Assembly: GCF_014204975.1 (NCBI RefSeq)
Contig: NZ_JACHMM010000001.1
Location: 2,914,001-2,978,000, forward strand
Reading direction: 5' to 3'
Length of the DNA: 64,000 bases
Source of the DNA: Jiangella mangrovi
Lineage (GTDB): Bacteria > Actinomycetota > Actinomycetes > Jiangellales > Jiangellaceae
Part shown: one piece after another, positions 52,723-62,927 of the stretch
How positions within the stretch are numbered: position 1 is the stretch's first letter
How the letters are laid out: every line of letters begins with the position of its first letter
Made by a program: the position numbers and the translations under genes
Notes under the pieces: generated by a model
What the model was told of the DNA's origin: nothing
The model's database searches: none
The model's input: only the letters and a program-made list of their open reading frames with translations

Positions 52723-52749
52723 CTAGCACTCACCTTGACCGAGTGCTAA
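52723..52749. promoter_or_regulatory. CIRCE operator (HrcA site) upstream of groES
   Basis: CTAGCACTC-N9-GAGTGCTAA matches the CIRCE consensus (TTAGCACTC-N9-GAGTGCTAA) at 17 of 18 positions. A TTGACC -35-like hexamer (52735-52740) lies inside the spacer. HrcA bound here should block groES-groEL transcription until heat shock (established for this element). Confidence 0.92.
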
Positions 52750-52757
52750 GTTGGGCG

Positions 52758-52784
52758 TTGGCACCCTCACCATGAGAGTGCCAA
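52758..52784. promoter_or_regulatory. Second CIRCE-like operator upstream of groES
   Basis: TTGGCACCC-N9-GAGTGCCAA has the CIRCE spacing and inverted arms, with one internal mismatch between arms. It lies 8 bases after the first CIRCE, in the likely transcription start region. Two elements in tandem imply cooperative or graded HrcA control. Confidence 0.8.
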
Positions 52785-52875
52785 CGGTCGAGGTCGCCGG
52801 CACCCGCGACGACGGCGACGTGCGGCCGGTCCACAGAAGCGTTCGTGACATCCCGCGAAAGGGGAGGTCAGACAA

Positions 52876-54886
<2,011 letters not shown>

Positions 54887-54908
54887 GGTTCTGCTTCCGG
54901 TACGACGG

Positions 54909-54941
54909 CGGCCCGGGTCCCCTGCGTGGGGGCCCGGGCCG
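54909..54941 (+). terminator. Hairpin after groEL
   Basis: CGGCCCGGG-T-CCCC (54909-54922) pairs with GGGGG-CCCGGGCCG (54928-54941) around a 5-base loop, 22 bases after the groEL stop, with one internal mismatch. It is the likely groEL terminator. Confidence 0.7.
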
Positions 54942-54955
54942 TTCGCTTTGAGAGC

Positions 54956-55501
54956 ATGGCGGGCGTGACGGTGTTGCGCTGGGTCGTTCCGCTGGGTGTG
55001 TTGATGATGGCCGCGTGTGGATCGGAGTCGGCCGAGCCCGCGTCCGACGACGAGCTGTCCTCCCGGGCGAGCTCGATCGGCGTCGACCCGGACGTCGTCT
55101 ACGCGGTCTCGCTGGACGGGTTCGAGCCGGCCTCGCAGTCCGTCGGCGTCTCCGGCGAGGCCGGCTTCAGCACGGCGTACGTGTCGGCGGCGGGCGGCAT
55201 GGTGATGCTCACCACCGACCCGCGCGGCGGGACCGACCCCGGCTGCGTCGCCGCCGGTGACCAGCAGGAGTGTGTCGCGGTGCACGACGGTGTCGCGGTG
55301 ACGTTGACCGCGCCGGCGGGCGTGGCCGACGAAGAGACGCTGCGGGCCGCGGTCGAGGACGCGCATCCGCCGTCGTCGGACGAGCTGGACGCGCTGTTCG
55401 CCTCGGTCGACGGTGGTGACGGCGGCTCGCCGGTGGAGCGCGGCGACCTGCCGGCCGAGGGCGATGGTGCGCCGCTCGATCCCGAGGGCGCGGCCGGATG
55501 A
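54956..55501 (+). CDS. Putative lipoprotein of unknown function
   Basis: A 181-residue protein with a short signal and lipobox (VVPLGVLMMAAC, Cys21), then an acidic Ser/Glu segment and a beta-rich domain (DVVYAVSLDGFEPASQSVGV, AYVSAAGGMVMLTTDP). Two cysteines (DPGCVAAGDQQECVAV) may form a disulfide. The C terminus is Asp/Gly-rich. No family recognised. It overlaps the DUF2891 gene by 4 bases (ATGA) and is probably co-expressed with it. GTG 54965 is an alternative start. Confidence 0.7.
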   Translation: MAGVTVLRWVVPLGVLMMAACGSESAEPASDDELSSRASSIGVDPDVVYAVSLDGFEPASQSVGVSGEAGFSTAYVSAAGGMVMLTTDPRGGTDPGCVAAGDQQECVAVHDGVAVTLTAPAGVADEETLRAAVEDAHPPSSDELDALFASVDGGDGGSPVERGDLPAEGDGAPLDPEGAAG

Positions 55502-56529
55502 GCGAGCGGCTGTCGTTGCTGCAGTCGAATGCCGCGGACTACGCCCGGACGGCGCTGGCCTGCATCGACCGCGAGTACCCGCATCTGCCGATGATCTATG
55601 CCGTCGAGCCCGGGCCGTACCCGCAGCACCGCGACCAGCACCCGGCGTTCTTCGGCTCGCTCGACTGGCACTCCGCGGTCGAGATGCACTGGGTCCTCGT
55701 GCGGCTGCTGCGGCTGGCGGAGGCCGCGCTGCCGCCGTCGTCGGCGTCGACGGTGCGGGAGGCGCTGGGCGCGCACCTGACCCCGTCGAACCTGGAGCGG
55801 GAGGCGGAGTTCTTCGCGTCCGGGATCGGCCGGACCCGCGAGCGCCCGTACGGCTGGGGCTGGCTGTTGACGCTGGCGCACGAGCTCTCGCTGTGGTCGG
55901 GTGACGCGGACGGGCGGGCGTGGGCTGCGGCGGTGCGGCCGCTGGCGGACGTGCTGACGGCGAACCTGCTCGGCTGGCTGCCGGCGCAGACCTATCCGGT
56001 GCGCGGCGGGCTGCACCCGAACTCCGCGTTCGGACTGTTGCGCTCGTACGACTGGGCGGCGGCGTCGGACGGTGAGCTGCGGGCCGCCATCGACGACGCG
56101 GTCCGCCGCTGGTACCTCGCCGACACCGACTATCCGGCCCACTACGAGCCGTCCGGCAGCGACTTCCTCTCGCCCGCCCTGGCCGAGGCCGAGCTGGTGG
56201 CGCGGGTCCTGCCCGCCGACGAGTTCGCGGCCTGGTTCGGGCGGTTCCTGCCCGGCGCCGCGTCGTCGGAGCCGGCGGTCCTGTTCGCGCCGGTGACCGT
56301 CTCCGACCCCTCGGACGGTCAGCTGGCGCACCTGGCCGGGCTGAACCTCAGCCGCGCCTGGTCGATGGTGGCGGTGGCATCGGCGCTTCCGGCCGCATCG
56401 CCCGCGGCGGGTGCGCTGACGGCGTCCGCTGCGGTCCACGCCGAGGCCGGCCTGCCGTACGTCGTCGGCGGCGACTACATGGTCGAGCACTGGCTCGCCG
56501 CTTACGCCGTCGGCTACCTGACCGCCTGA
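55498..56529 (+). CDS. DUF2891-family protein
   Basis: A 343-residue protein, MSERLSLLQSNAADYARTAL. It shows the DUF2891 pattern: REYPHLPMIYAVEPG, HPAFFGSLDWHSAVEMHWVL, TPSNLEREAEFF, RPYGWGWLLTLAHEL, YPVRGGLHPNSAFGL and YEPSGSDFLSPALAEAELV. These alpha/alpha-barrel-like proteins have no established function. Conserved His, Trp and Asp residues suggest an enzyme. The start overlaps the lipoprotein gene. Confidence 0.85.
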   Translation: MSERLSLLQSNAADYARTALACIDREYPHLPMIYAVEPGPYPQHRDQHPAFFGSLDWHSAVEMHWVLVRLLRLAEAALPPSSASTVREALGAHLTPSNLEREAEFFASGIGRTRERPYGWGWLLTLAHELSLWSGDADGRAWAAAVRPLADVLTANLLGWLPAQTYPVRGGLHPNSAFGLLRSYDWAAASDGELRAAIDDAVRRWYLADTDYPAHYEPSGSDFLSPALAEAELVARVLPADEFAAWFGRFLPGAASSEPAVLFAPVTVSDPSDGQLAHLAGLNLSRAWSMVAVASALPAASPAAGALTASAAVHAEAGLPYVVGGDYMVEHWLAAYAVGYLTA

Positions 56530-56559
56530 GGCTGGAAGCGAGAAGAAGCCCCGGCGCGC

Positions 56560-56732
56560 GGAGGCAATCGCATGACGCGGCCGGGGCCTCGGCCAGGATC
56601 ACGGGTGTAGGAGCACCTCCCCCAGCCATGACCAGAGTAGCGGTTGACGTTCTGGCTGACCAGCTGTCATCCTGATGGGCTAACTACATCGGGAATCCGC
56701 CCGGCGTAGTCCAGAGATGGGCTACCGGGCGG
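56560..56732 (+). other. Leader region with repeated start context and short hairpin
   Basis: GGAGGCAATCGCATGAC occurs at 56560-56576 and again at 56770-56786, where it starts a 55-codon ORF. After the first copy only 12 codons (MTRPGPRPGSRV) are open. CCGCCCGG (56697-56704) pairs with CCGGGCGG (56725-56732), and GATGGGCTA occurs twice (56674 and 56716). No longer gene is supported in the 252-bp gap 56530-56781. Confidence 0.5.
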
Positions 56733-56781
56733 GCTGTAGGAGCGGCTCATCCGGTGCCCTCAGCACTCAGGAGGCAATCGC

Positions 56782-56949
56782 ATGACACGCACCTACAGGC
56801 GAGAGCGATCGAGGCTGACCAGGCTACGAAAGCTGCGTCAGCACACCGAGGTCATCGGCCAGATCCTCAGGGATCTGCGCCCGTTGATCATTGGAGCGTT
56901 CTCGATTCTGGGTGTCACCTTGCACCAGTTCGTCGCGCTGCTGAGGTAG
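56782..56949 (+). CDS. Small hypothetical protein with C-terminal hydrophobic segment
   Basis: A 55-residue ORF, MTRTYRRERSRLTRLRKLRQ followed by HTEVIGQILRDLRPLIIGAF and SILGVTLHQFVALLR. An AGGAGG ribosome site lies 7 bases upstream of the ATG. The first half is strongly basic and the last 22 residues are hydrophobic enough for a membrane or amphipathic helix. A hairpin follows the stop. I know no family for it. Strong ribosome site and terminator make it more credible than a chance ORF. Confidence 0.5.
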   Translation: MTRTYRRERSRLTRLRKLRQHTEVIGQILRDLRPLIIGAFSILGVTLHQFVALLR

Positions 56950-56971
56950 CGGGCGAGCCGCAGGGAGCGAA

Positions 56972-56995
56972 CGGGGCTGGCGCGAGCCGGCCCCG
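56972..56995 (+). terminator. Hairpin after the 55-codon small ORF
   Basis: CGGGGCTGGC (56972-56981) and GCCGGCCCCG (56986-56995) pair with one wobble around a 4-base loop, 22 bases after the small ORF stop. It could terminate the small ORF and also the convergent mutarotase gene. Confidence 0.55.
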
Positions 56996-57009
56996 TCGTG
57001 CGCCACCGG

Positions 57010-58242
57010 CTAGAACTCCGCCCGCCAGACGCGCGGGGTGCGGATGCCGGGGCCGACCTCGCCGCTCGCGACGACCAGGTCGCCGTCCCAGTCGACAGCC
57101 GGGGTGGTGGCCGGCGGCGGGCCGGGGAACCAGCCGTCGACGCTCCAGCGGTCGCGGCGAGTGTCGTAGCGCAGCAGTTCGCCGTTGAAGCCGGTGTGGT
57201 GGTCGTAGATCCAGGTCACGATGTCGTTCTGCCGCTGCCACTCCGCCGACCCGGGCGGCGCGGCGGCCCGCAGCGCGACGTGGTGCTCGATGAGGTTCCA
57301 GCGGTCGATGTCCTTGTCGCCGCCGACGACGACGAGCCCGGTCCGGCCGACGGGGTGGGCGAGGCCGGCGGTGACGCACCACGGCAGGTCGGCGATCCGG
57401 TCCCAGCGACGGCGCCGCGGCGAGTAGGCGTACGCGTCGCGGTGGAACGTCCAGGCCTTGTCCGCACCCTGCGAGCGGCCGCTGAGCAGGAAGAACCGGC
57501 CGTCCTGGGCGGCCCCGACGGCGACGGTGCGCGGGTCGCCCGGCCAGCGCGGCAGCGTCGCCCAGCCACGCTCGGGCCGGGACAGGTCCAGCCCGTAGAA
57601 GTCGCCGCCCTCGGCGACGTACACGACCCCGTCGACGATGCCGGCGACGGCGTAGGACAAGGGCCGGGGGAGCGGCGGCAGCTCGGCCCGCTCGAGCCGC
57701 GCCCGCCGCTCGTCCCAGCGCAACCGGTACACGTCGGCGAACTTCTCGACCGGGCGCTGCAGTGTGCCGCCGGGTCCGCCGCGATAGCCCTCGCCGCCGA
57801 TGACCAGCACGCCGTCGCCGGTGCTCAGCGTCGCCGCATAGCCGACGGCGTCCGGCAGCTGCCCCGCGGCATGCCAACGCCGCGTACGCCGCGAGTACAC
57901 GAACGCGTCGGTCCAGTACACCTTGCCGAGCGTGTTCGCCCTGGTCGCGGTCAGCGCCGGCTCCGGGAAGTTCGCTCCACCGGCGACGATCAGGTGGTCG
58001 CCGTGCGCGCCGGCGATCGGCCCGGCCAGCCCGAGCTGGGTCCAGTACGCCTCACCGACCGGTATCGCCTCGTGCCAGTCCGTGGTGTTCGCCGGGACGT
58101 CGGGGAGCCGCGTCCAGCTGGCGCCGCCGGCCGGGCCGCCCGCGGGGGCCGCAGCTGACGCCGTCGTCGATAGAGAGGCGACCGCACCGGCCGAGCCGGC
58201 CGCCGCCAGGGTGAGTGCTGCCCGTCGTGTGAGGTCCGTCAT
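57010..58242 (-). CDS. Cyclically permuted mutarotase-family (Kelch-type, NanM-like) secreted protein
   Basis: A 410-residue protein with a twin-arginine-like signal (MTDLTRRAALTLAAAGSAGA, cleavage near residue 31). Kelch-type beta-propeller strands follow: HLIVAGGANFPEP, KVYWTDAFVYSRRTRRW, GVLVIGGEGYRGGPGG, RFFLLSGRSQGADKAW and LVVVGGDKDIDRWN. Permuted mutarotases are linked to sialic acid use, where the NanM relative converts the sialic acid anomers. The divergent sialidase supports that role. Tat export is predicted from RR, not proven. Start ATG 58242 is directly behind a 14-bp palindrome. Confidence 0.82.
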   Translation of the reverse strand: MTDLTRRAALTLAAAGSAGAVASLSTTASAAAPAGGPAGGASWTRLPDVPANTTDWHEAIPVGEAYWTQLGLAGPIAGAHGDHLIVAGGANFPEPALTATRANTLGKVYWTDAFVYSRRTRRWHAAGQLPDAVGYAATLSTGDGVLVIGGEGYRGGPGGTLQRPVEKFADVYRLRWDERRARLERAELPPLPRPLSYAVAGIVDGVVYVAEGGDFYGLDLSRPERGWATLPRWPGDPRTVAVGAAQDGRFFLLSGRSQGADKAWTFHRDAYAYSPRRRRWDRIADLPWCVTAGLAHPVGRTGLVVVGGDKDIDRWNLIEHHVALRAAAPPGSAEWQRQNDIVTWIYDHHTGFNGELLRYDTRRDRWSVDGWFPGPPPATTPAVDWDGDLVVASGEVGPGIRTPRVWRAEF

Positions 58243-58304
58243 GTCGGATATCCGACCAAAGAGGCGACCGTTCGTCAACGTTCTTGACACATATCCCATA
58301 TGTG
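58243..58304. promoter_or_regulatory. Divergent operator region between mutarotase and sialidase genes
   Basis: GTCGGATATCCGAC (58243-58256) is a perfect 14-bp palindrome next to the mutarotase start. CACATAT-CCC-ATATGTG (58288-58304) is a second dyad that overlaps a TTGACA (58284-58289) facing the sialidase gene. Both fit operator sites for one or two sugar-responsive regulators, not encoded in the window. Confidence 0.55.
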
Positions 58305-58340
58305 ATGTGGGATGGATCTTCCCGACGAAGGAGGACCTCC

Positions 58341-59855
58341 ATGCGCCTGCCCGTCGTCCTTGCCCTGACGCTCGCTCTGTCGGCGGGTGCCCTCACGGCC
58401 CACGCCGCGCCGCCGATCCGGCAGACCGTCGTCTTCGAGTCCGGCACCGAGGGCTACGACACGTTCCGCATCCCCGCGATCGTCCGCTCCGACGAGGGCA
58501 CGCTGCTCGCGTTCGCCGAGGGCCGGGTCGGCGGCGGGGGCGACACCGGTGACATCGACCTCGTGCTGCGCCGCTCGCACGACAACGGCCGCACGTGGGG
58601 GCCGCTGCAGGTGGTCGGCGACAACGGCCTGAACGTCTTCGGCAACCCGACGCCCGTCGTCGACCCCGCGACCGGCGACGTCGTCCTGCTCAGCACCCAC
58701 AACGCCGGCGACGCCACCGAGGCCGAGATCATGCGCGGCGAGGTCACCCCCGAGCAGAGCCGCCGCGTGTTCGTCCAACGCAGCAGCGACGACGGCGCCA
58801 GCTGGTCCGCCGCGCGCGACATCACCGCTGACACCAAGCTGCCTGAGTGGCGCTGGTACGCGACCGGGCCGGTGCACGCCATCGCGCTCGAGCACGGCGA
58901 GCACCGCGGCCGGCTGGTCGCGCCGGCGAACCACTCGACCAGCCCGGCGCCCGGTTCGGCCGACACCGGGCAGGAGGCGAAGTACTACGGTGCGCACTCC
59001 CTCTACAGCGACGACGGCGGCCTGACCTGGCAGCTCGGCGACATCGACACCCCGCTGACCGGCGTCGTGAACCCGAACGAGAACACCGTCACCGAGCTCG
59101 CCGACGGCACGCTCTACTTCAACGCGCGCGACCAGAACGGCACCGGTGTCGGCACCCGCGCGACCACCACCAGCAGCGACGGCGGCGAGACGTTCGACGC
59201 GCCGTACGCGCTGGAACCGGGCATCGTCACGCCGGTCGTGCAGGGCTCGGTGCTGCGGCTGCCGCGCGCCGGCGACCGGCTCGTGTACTCCGGTCCGGCG
59301 AACCCGACGGCGCGGCGGACGCTGCAGCTGCGGTACAGCTTCGACCAGGGCGCGACGTGGACCGGTGGGCCGGTGCTGCACGACGGCCCGGCGGCCTACT
59401 CGGACGTGGTCGAGGCCGGTGGGCGGACGCTCGGCGTGCTGTACGAGAACGGCGACACCGGGACCTACGAGCGCATCACCTTCGCCCGCGTGCCGTTCGT
59501 CGCGCTGGACCGCGGGCTGCCCGCCGTCGCGACCACTCCGGACTCGTCGGGGAGTGGCGGGTCCGACGGTGTGGTGAGCGGCTCGCCGACGGTGGTGGCC
59601 GACGGCGCCGTCGACGGGGCGCTGCGGCTGGGGGCGGCCGGCGACCATGTCGAGGTGCCGCGGAGCGCTCACGTCGACGTCGGCGACGGGCCGTTCACCG
59701 CGGCCGGCTGGTTCCGCACGGACGTCGCCGCCGACCAGGCGTTGCTGTGGGCGTACAACTCCGGCAGCGGACGGGACCAGTGGTGGATCCGGCTCGAGCC
59801 CGGGGCGAACCGGATCCGGGCGCTGATCGACACGTCGCTCGGAACCGGACGCTGA
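58341..59855 (+). CDS. Secreted sialidase (GH33), truncated by frameshift in the C-terminal lectin-like domain
   Basis: A 504-residue product with a Sec signal (MRLPVVLALTLALSAGALTA, cleavage near AHAA). The GH33 propeller is complete: Arg43 in FRIPAIV, GDIDLVLRRS with the acid/base Asp, and five Asp-boxes (SHDNGRTWG, SSDDGASWS, YSDDGGLTWQ, SSDGGETFD, SFDQGATWTG). A LamG/concanavalin-like domain starts near residue 415 but the frame ends at LGTGR-stop; its remainder continues in another frame to 60175. The enzyme should release terminal sialic acids outside the cell. GAAGGAGG precedes ATG 58341. Confidence 0.88.
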   Translation: MRLPVVLALTLALSAGALTAHAAPPIRQTVVFESGTEGYDTFRIPAIVRSDEGTLLAFAEGRVGGGGDTGDIDLVLRRSHDNGRTWGPLQVVGDNGLNVFGNPTPVVDPATGDVVLLSTHNAGDATEAEIMRGEVTPEQSRRVFVQRSSDDGASWSAARDITADTKLPEWRWYATGPVHAIALEHGEHRGRLVAPANHSTSPAPGSADTGQEAKYYGAHSLYSDDGGLTWQLGDIDTPLTGVVNPNENTVTELADGTLYFNARDQNGTGVGTRATTTSSDGGETFDAPYALEPGIVTPVVQGSVLRLPRAGDRLVYSGPANPTARRTLQLRYSFDQGATWTGGPVLHDGPAAYSDVVEAGGRTLGVLYENGDTGTYERITFARVPFVALDRGLPAVATTPDSSGSGGSDGVVSGSPTVVADGAVDGALRLGAAGDHVEVPRSAHVDVGDGPFTAAGWFRTDVAADQALLWAYNSGSGRDQWWIRLEPGANRIRALIDTSLGTGR

Positions 59856-60175
59856 TCGCGCCGGGGTCCTTCGCCGACGGCGGGTGGCACCACGTGGCGC
59901 TGACGCGGGGCGCCGACGGGGTGGTCCTCTACGTCGACGGCGTCGCGGTCGCGTCCGGGGCGCCCGTGCCCGGCTCGGTCACCACCGACGCCGCCGTCGG
60001 CCTGCACCTGGGCCAGCGGCCGGACGGCGCCAACCAGCTCCTCGGCGACCTCGACGACGTCTGGCTGCTCGGCCGCGCGGCGTCGGCGGCCGAGATCGCG
60101 GCGCTGGCCGCAGGTGACGCCGTCGGCGACCCGCTCGTCCACCTCCCGCTCGACGAGGTGAGCCGCGCGACCTGA
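59843..60175 (+). pseudogene. Out-of-frame remainder of the sialidase LamG-like domain
   Basis: In the frame shifted by two relative to the sialidase, the sequence reads TLIAPGSFADGGWHHVALTR, VVLYVDGVAVASGAPVPGSV and LLGDLDDVWLLGRAASAAEI, the second half of a LamG/laminin-G jellyroll. One extra base near 59848 would join it to GTG of the upstream frame and give an unbroken domain. No ribosome site or separate start is evident. Confidence 0.8.
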
Positions 60176-60187
60176 GATCATGACGGC

Positions 60188-61009
60188 ATGGACGTGCGGG
60201 GGGACTGGGCGACGGACGGTCGCGACTTCCGTGCCGTGGTGGCCGGCGATGTCCGGCGCCGCGGCGGCAGCGGCTGGGAGCTCGTCGAGCACCGCGGCGA
60301 CGCCGGCCGCACGGGGGTGTTCGAGGTGTTCCGCGAGGACGGCGGCGCGCTGCCGGTGCTCTCGGCGACGGCCGGCGAGGTCGCGGTCCCGCGGCACCTG
60401 GTGCGCCGGTTCACCGAGGCGGCCGTCCCCGACCTCGTCGGTCCGCTGCTCCGGCCCGACGGCATCGACTGGCTGCTCGGCACGCTGCCGCTCTGGCTCC
60501 AGCTGGCCGGGCGGTACGTCGTCCGGTGGGAGGGGCCCGAGTGGCCGCTCGGCGAGACGCCGGACGGCCGGCCCACGCGCTACTCCGAGGAGGCCGAGGG
60601 CGCGCGGTGCCTGCACTGGCTGCGGCTGGTGCTCGACGCCGGCGAGGTCGTGGCCGACACCTACCAGGACGACGACGTCTCCGGTCTGTGCCTGAGCTCG
60701 GAGTGCCCCGCCGACCCGGCCGCCGTCGACACCGCGTACGTGCGGCTGCACACCGACCTGGGGCTGCCGCACGGACGGATCGAACGGGTCGCGCTCACGA
60801 TCGACGACGGGCTCCGGGCGGCCGGCCGGCACGAGCGCTGCGTGCTCACCGAGGTGGAGCTGACCGTCGACGGCCGGCCGCTGCTGTTGATGGCCGCGGA
60901 GCGCGAGGGCGACTGGTGGCGGCGCTACGACGAGTCCGTCGCCGTCTTCCGCGACCCCGCCGTGGCCGACCGGATCGTCTGGTGGCCCGCCCGCGGGTCC
61001 GACCGTTAG
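60188..61009 (+). CDS. Hypothetical protein
   Basis: A 273-residue soluble protein, MDVRGDWATDGRDFRAVVAG. Visible features are Trp-rich stretches (DWLLGTLPLWLQLAGRYVVR, REGDWWRRYDESVAVF) and conserved-looking Asp/Glu patches (DTYQDDDVSGLC). No signal peptide, membrane segment or known catalytic motif. It begins 12 bases after the sialidase remnant and ends 9 bases before the LLM oxidoreductase, so it may be co-transcribed with the latter. Function unknown. Confidence 0.65.
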   Translation: MDVRGDWATDGRDFRAVVAGDVRRRGGSGWELVEHRGDAGRTGVFEVFREDGGALPVLSATAGEVAVPRHLVRRFTEAAVPDLVGPLLRPDGIDWLLGTLPLWLQLAGRYVVRWEGPEWPLGETPDGRPTRYSEEAEGARCLHWLRLVLDAGEVVADTYQDDDVSGLCLSSECPADPAAVDTAYVRLHTDLGLPHGRIERVALTIDDGLRAAGRHERCVLTEVELTVDGRPLLLMAAEREGDWWRRYDESVAVFRDPAVADRIVWWPARGSDR

Positions 61010-61018
61010 GTTGGCACG

Positions 61019-62008
61019 ATGACGCTGGCACGGGTGGGCTACGCCGCCATGCTGGAGCGGTTCGCGCCGTCCGAGGTCGTGCAGCTGGCGGTGGCGGCCG
61101 AGGCCGCGGGGTTCGACGGCGTCATGGCCGACGACCACTTCCAGCCGTGGACGCCGCAGCAGGGGCAGGCCGGGTTCGTCTGGAACGTCATGACGGCCAT
61201 GGCCGAGCGCACCCGCGGCCTGGTCGGCGTCGGCGCGACCTGCCCGTCGTTCCGGTGGCATCCCGCCGTCGTCGCGCAGGCGGCGGCCACGCTGGAGCAG
61301 CTGTACCCGGGCCGGCACTGGCTGGGCATCGGGTCCGGCGAGGCCATCAGCGAGCACGTCGTCGGCGGGTACTGGCCCGAGGCGCCGCAGCGGATCGCCC
61401 GCATGTTCGAGGCGGTCGAGATCATCCAGAAGCTCTTCACCGGCCGCGACGTCCGCCACGACGGCCGGTTCTTCACGCTCGAGCGCACCCGCCTGTGGAC
61501 CATGCCCGCCGCGCCGCCGCCGGTCTACATCGCGACGTCCGGGCCCATCACCGCCCGCCGGGCCGGCGCCTCCTGCGACGGCATGATCACCGTGGCCAGC
61601 ACGCCGGACAAGGTGGCGTCCCTCTTCGGCCGCTTCGACGAGGGCGCCCGCTCGGCCGGCAAGGACCCGTCGACGCTGGCGAAGATCGTGCAGGTCCACC
61701 TCTCGTGGGCCCCCGACCCCGCCGAGGCGGCCGCCCAGGCGCTGCGCGAGTGGCCCAACGGCGCCATGCGGTTCTCGAAGGCCGACATCCGCTCGCCCTA
61801 CGACTTCGACCAGATCGCACGCATGGTCCGGGTCGAGGACTTCGAGGGCCGGGTGCTCATCTCCGCCGACCTCGAGGTGCACCGTCGCGAGATCCAGCGC
61901 TACCTCGACGCCGGCGCCACCCACGTCTACCTGCACGACGCCGGCCCCGACCAACGCACCTGGATCGACGTGTTCGGGCGCGAGGTGCTCCCCAAGCTCA
62001 CCGCCTGA
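61019..62008 (+). CDS. LLM-class F420-dependent oxidoreductase
   Basis: A 329-residue luciferase-like TIM barrel, MTLARVGYAAMLERFAPSEV. It has AEAAGFDGVMADDHFQPWTP, HPAVVAQAAATLEQLYPGRH, WLGIGSGEAISEHVVGGYWP and PPVYIATSGPITARRAG, close to the F420-dependent glucose-6-phosphate dehydrogenase-like (TIGR03557-type) group. It probably uses F420 and oxidises or reduces an unknown alcohol or carbonyl. Convergent with the iron ABC genes. Confidence 0.88.
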   Translation: MTLARVGYAAMLERFAPSEVVQLAVAAEAAGFDGVMADDHFQPWTPQQGQAGFVWNVMTAMAERTRGLVGVGATCPSFRWHPAVVAQAAATLEQLYPGRHWLGIGSGEAISEHVVGGYWPEAPQRIARMFEAVEIIQKLFTGRDVRHDGRFFTLERTRLWTMPAAPPPVYIATSGPITARRAGASCDGMITVASTPDKVASLFGRFDEGARSAGKDPSTLAKIVQVHLSWAPDPAEAAAQALREWPNGAMRFSKADIRSPYDFDQIARMVRVEDFEGRVLISADLEVHRREIQRYLDAGATHVYLHDAGPDQRTWIDVFGREVLPKLTA

Positions 62009-62018
62009 CCCACGCGAC

Positions 62019-62115
62019 CGGCTTGGCACGCCGGAGCGTTCCACAAACCAGGGCAAGTCGGACGCGATTGGTCGCCTCCGGCGTGCCAAGGGGTCACCCC
62101 AGGCGTGCCAAGCCG
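62019..62115. repeat. Three TTGGCACGCC-type arms that can form two alternative hairpins
   Basis: CTTGGCACGCCGGAG (62022-62036) pairs perfectly with CTCCGGCGTGCCAAG (62076-62090). The same left arm, as CGGCTTGGCACGCC (62019-62032), also pairs perfectly with GGCGTGCCAAGCCG (62102-62115). The two stems exclude each other. The element fills the gap between convergent genes. Confidence 0.75.
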
Positions 62116-62117
62116 AA

Positions 62118-62923
<806 letters not shown>

Positions 62924-62927
<4 letters not shown>

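Noticed and set aside
56626-56673. Third short ORF (MTRVAVDVLADQLSS)
   Set aside because: Only 15 codons and no convincing ribosome site; treated as part of the leader region.
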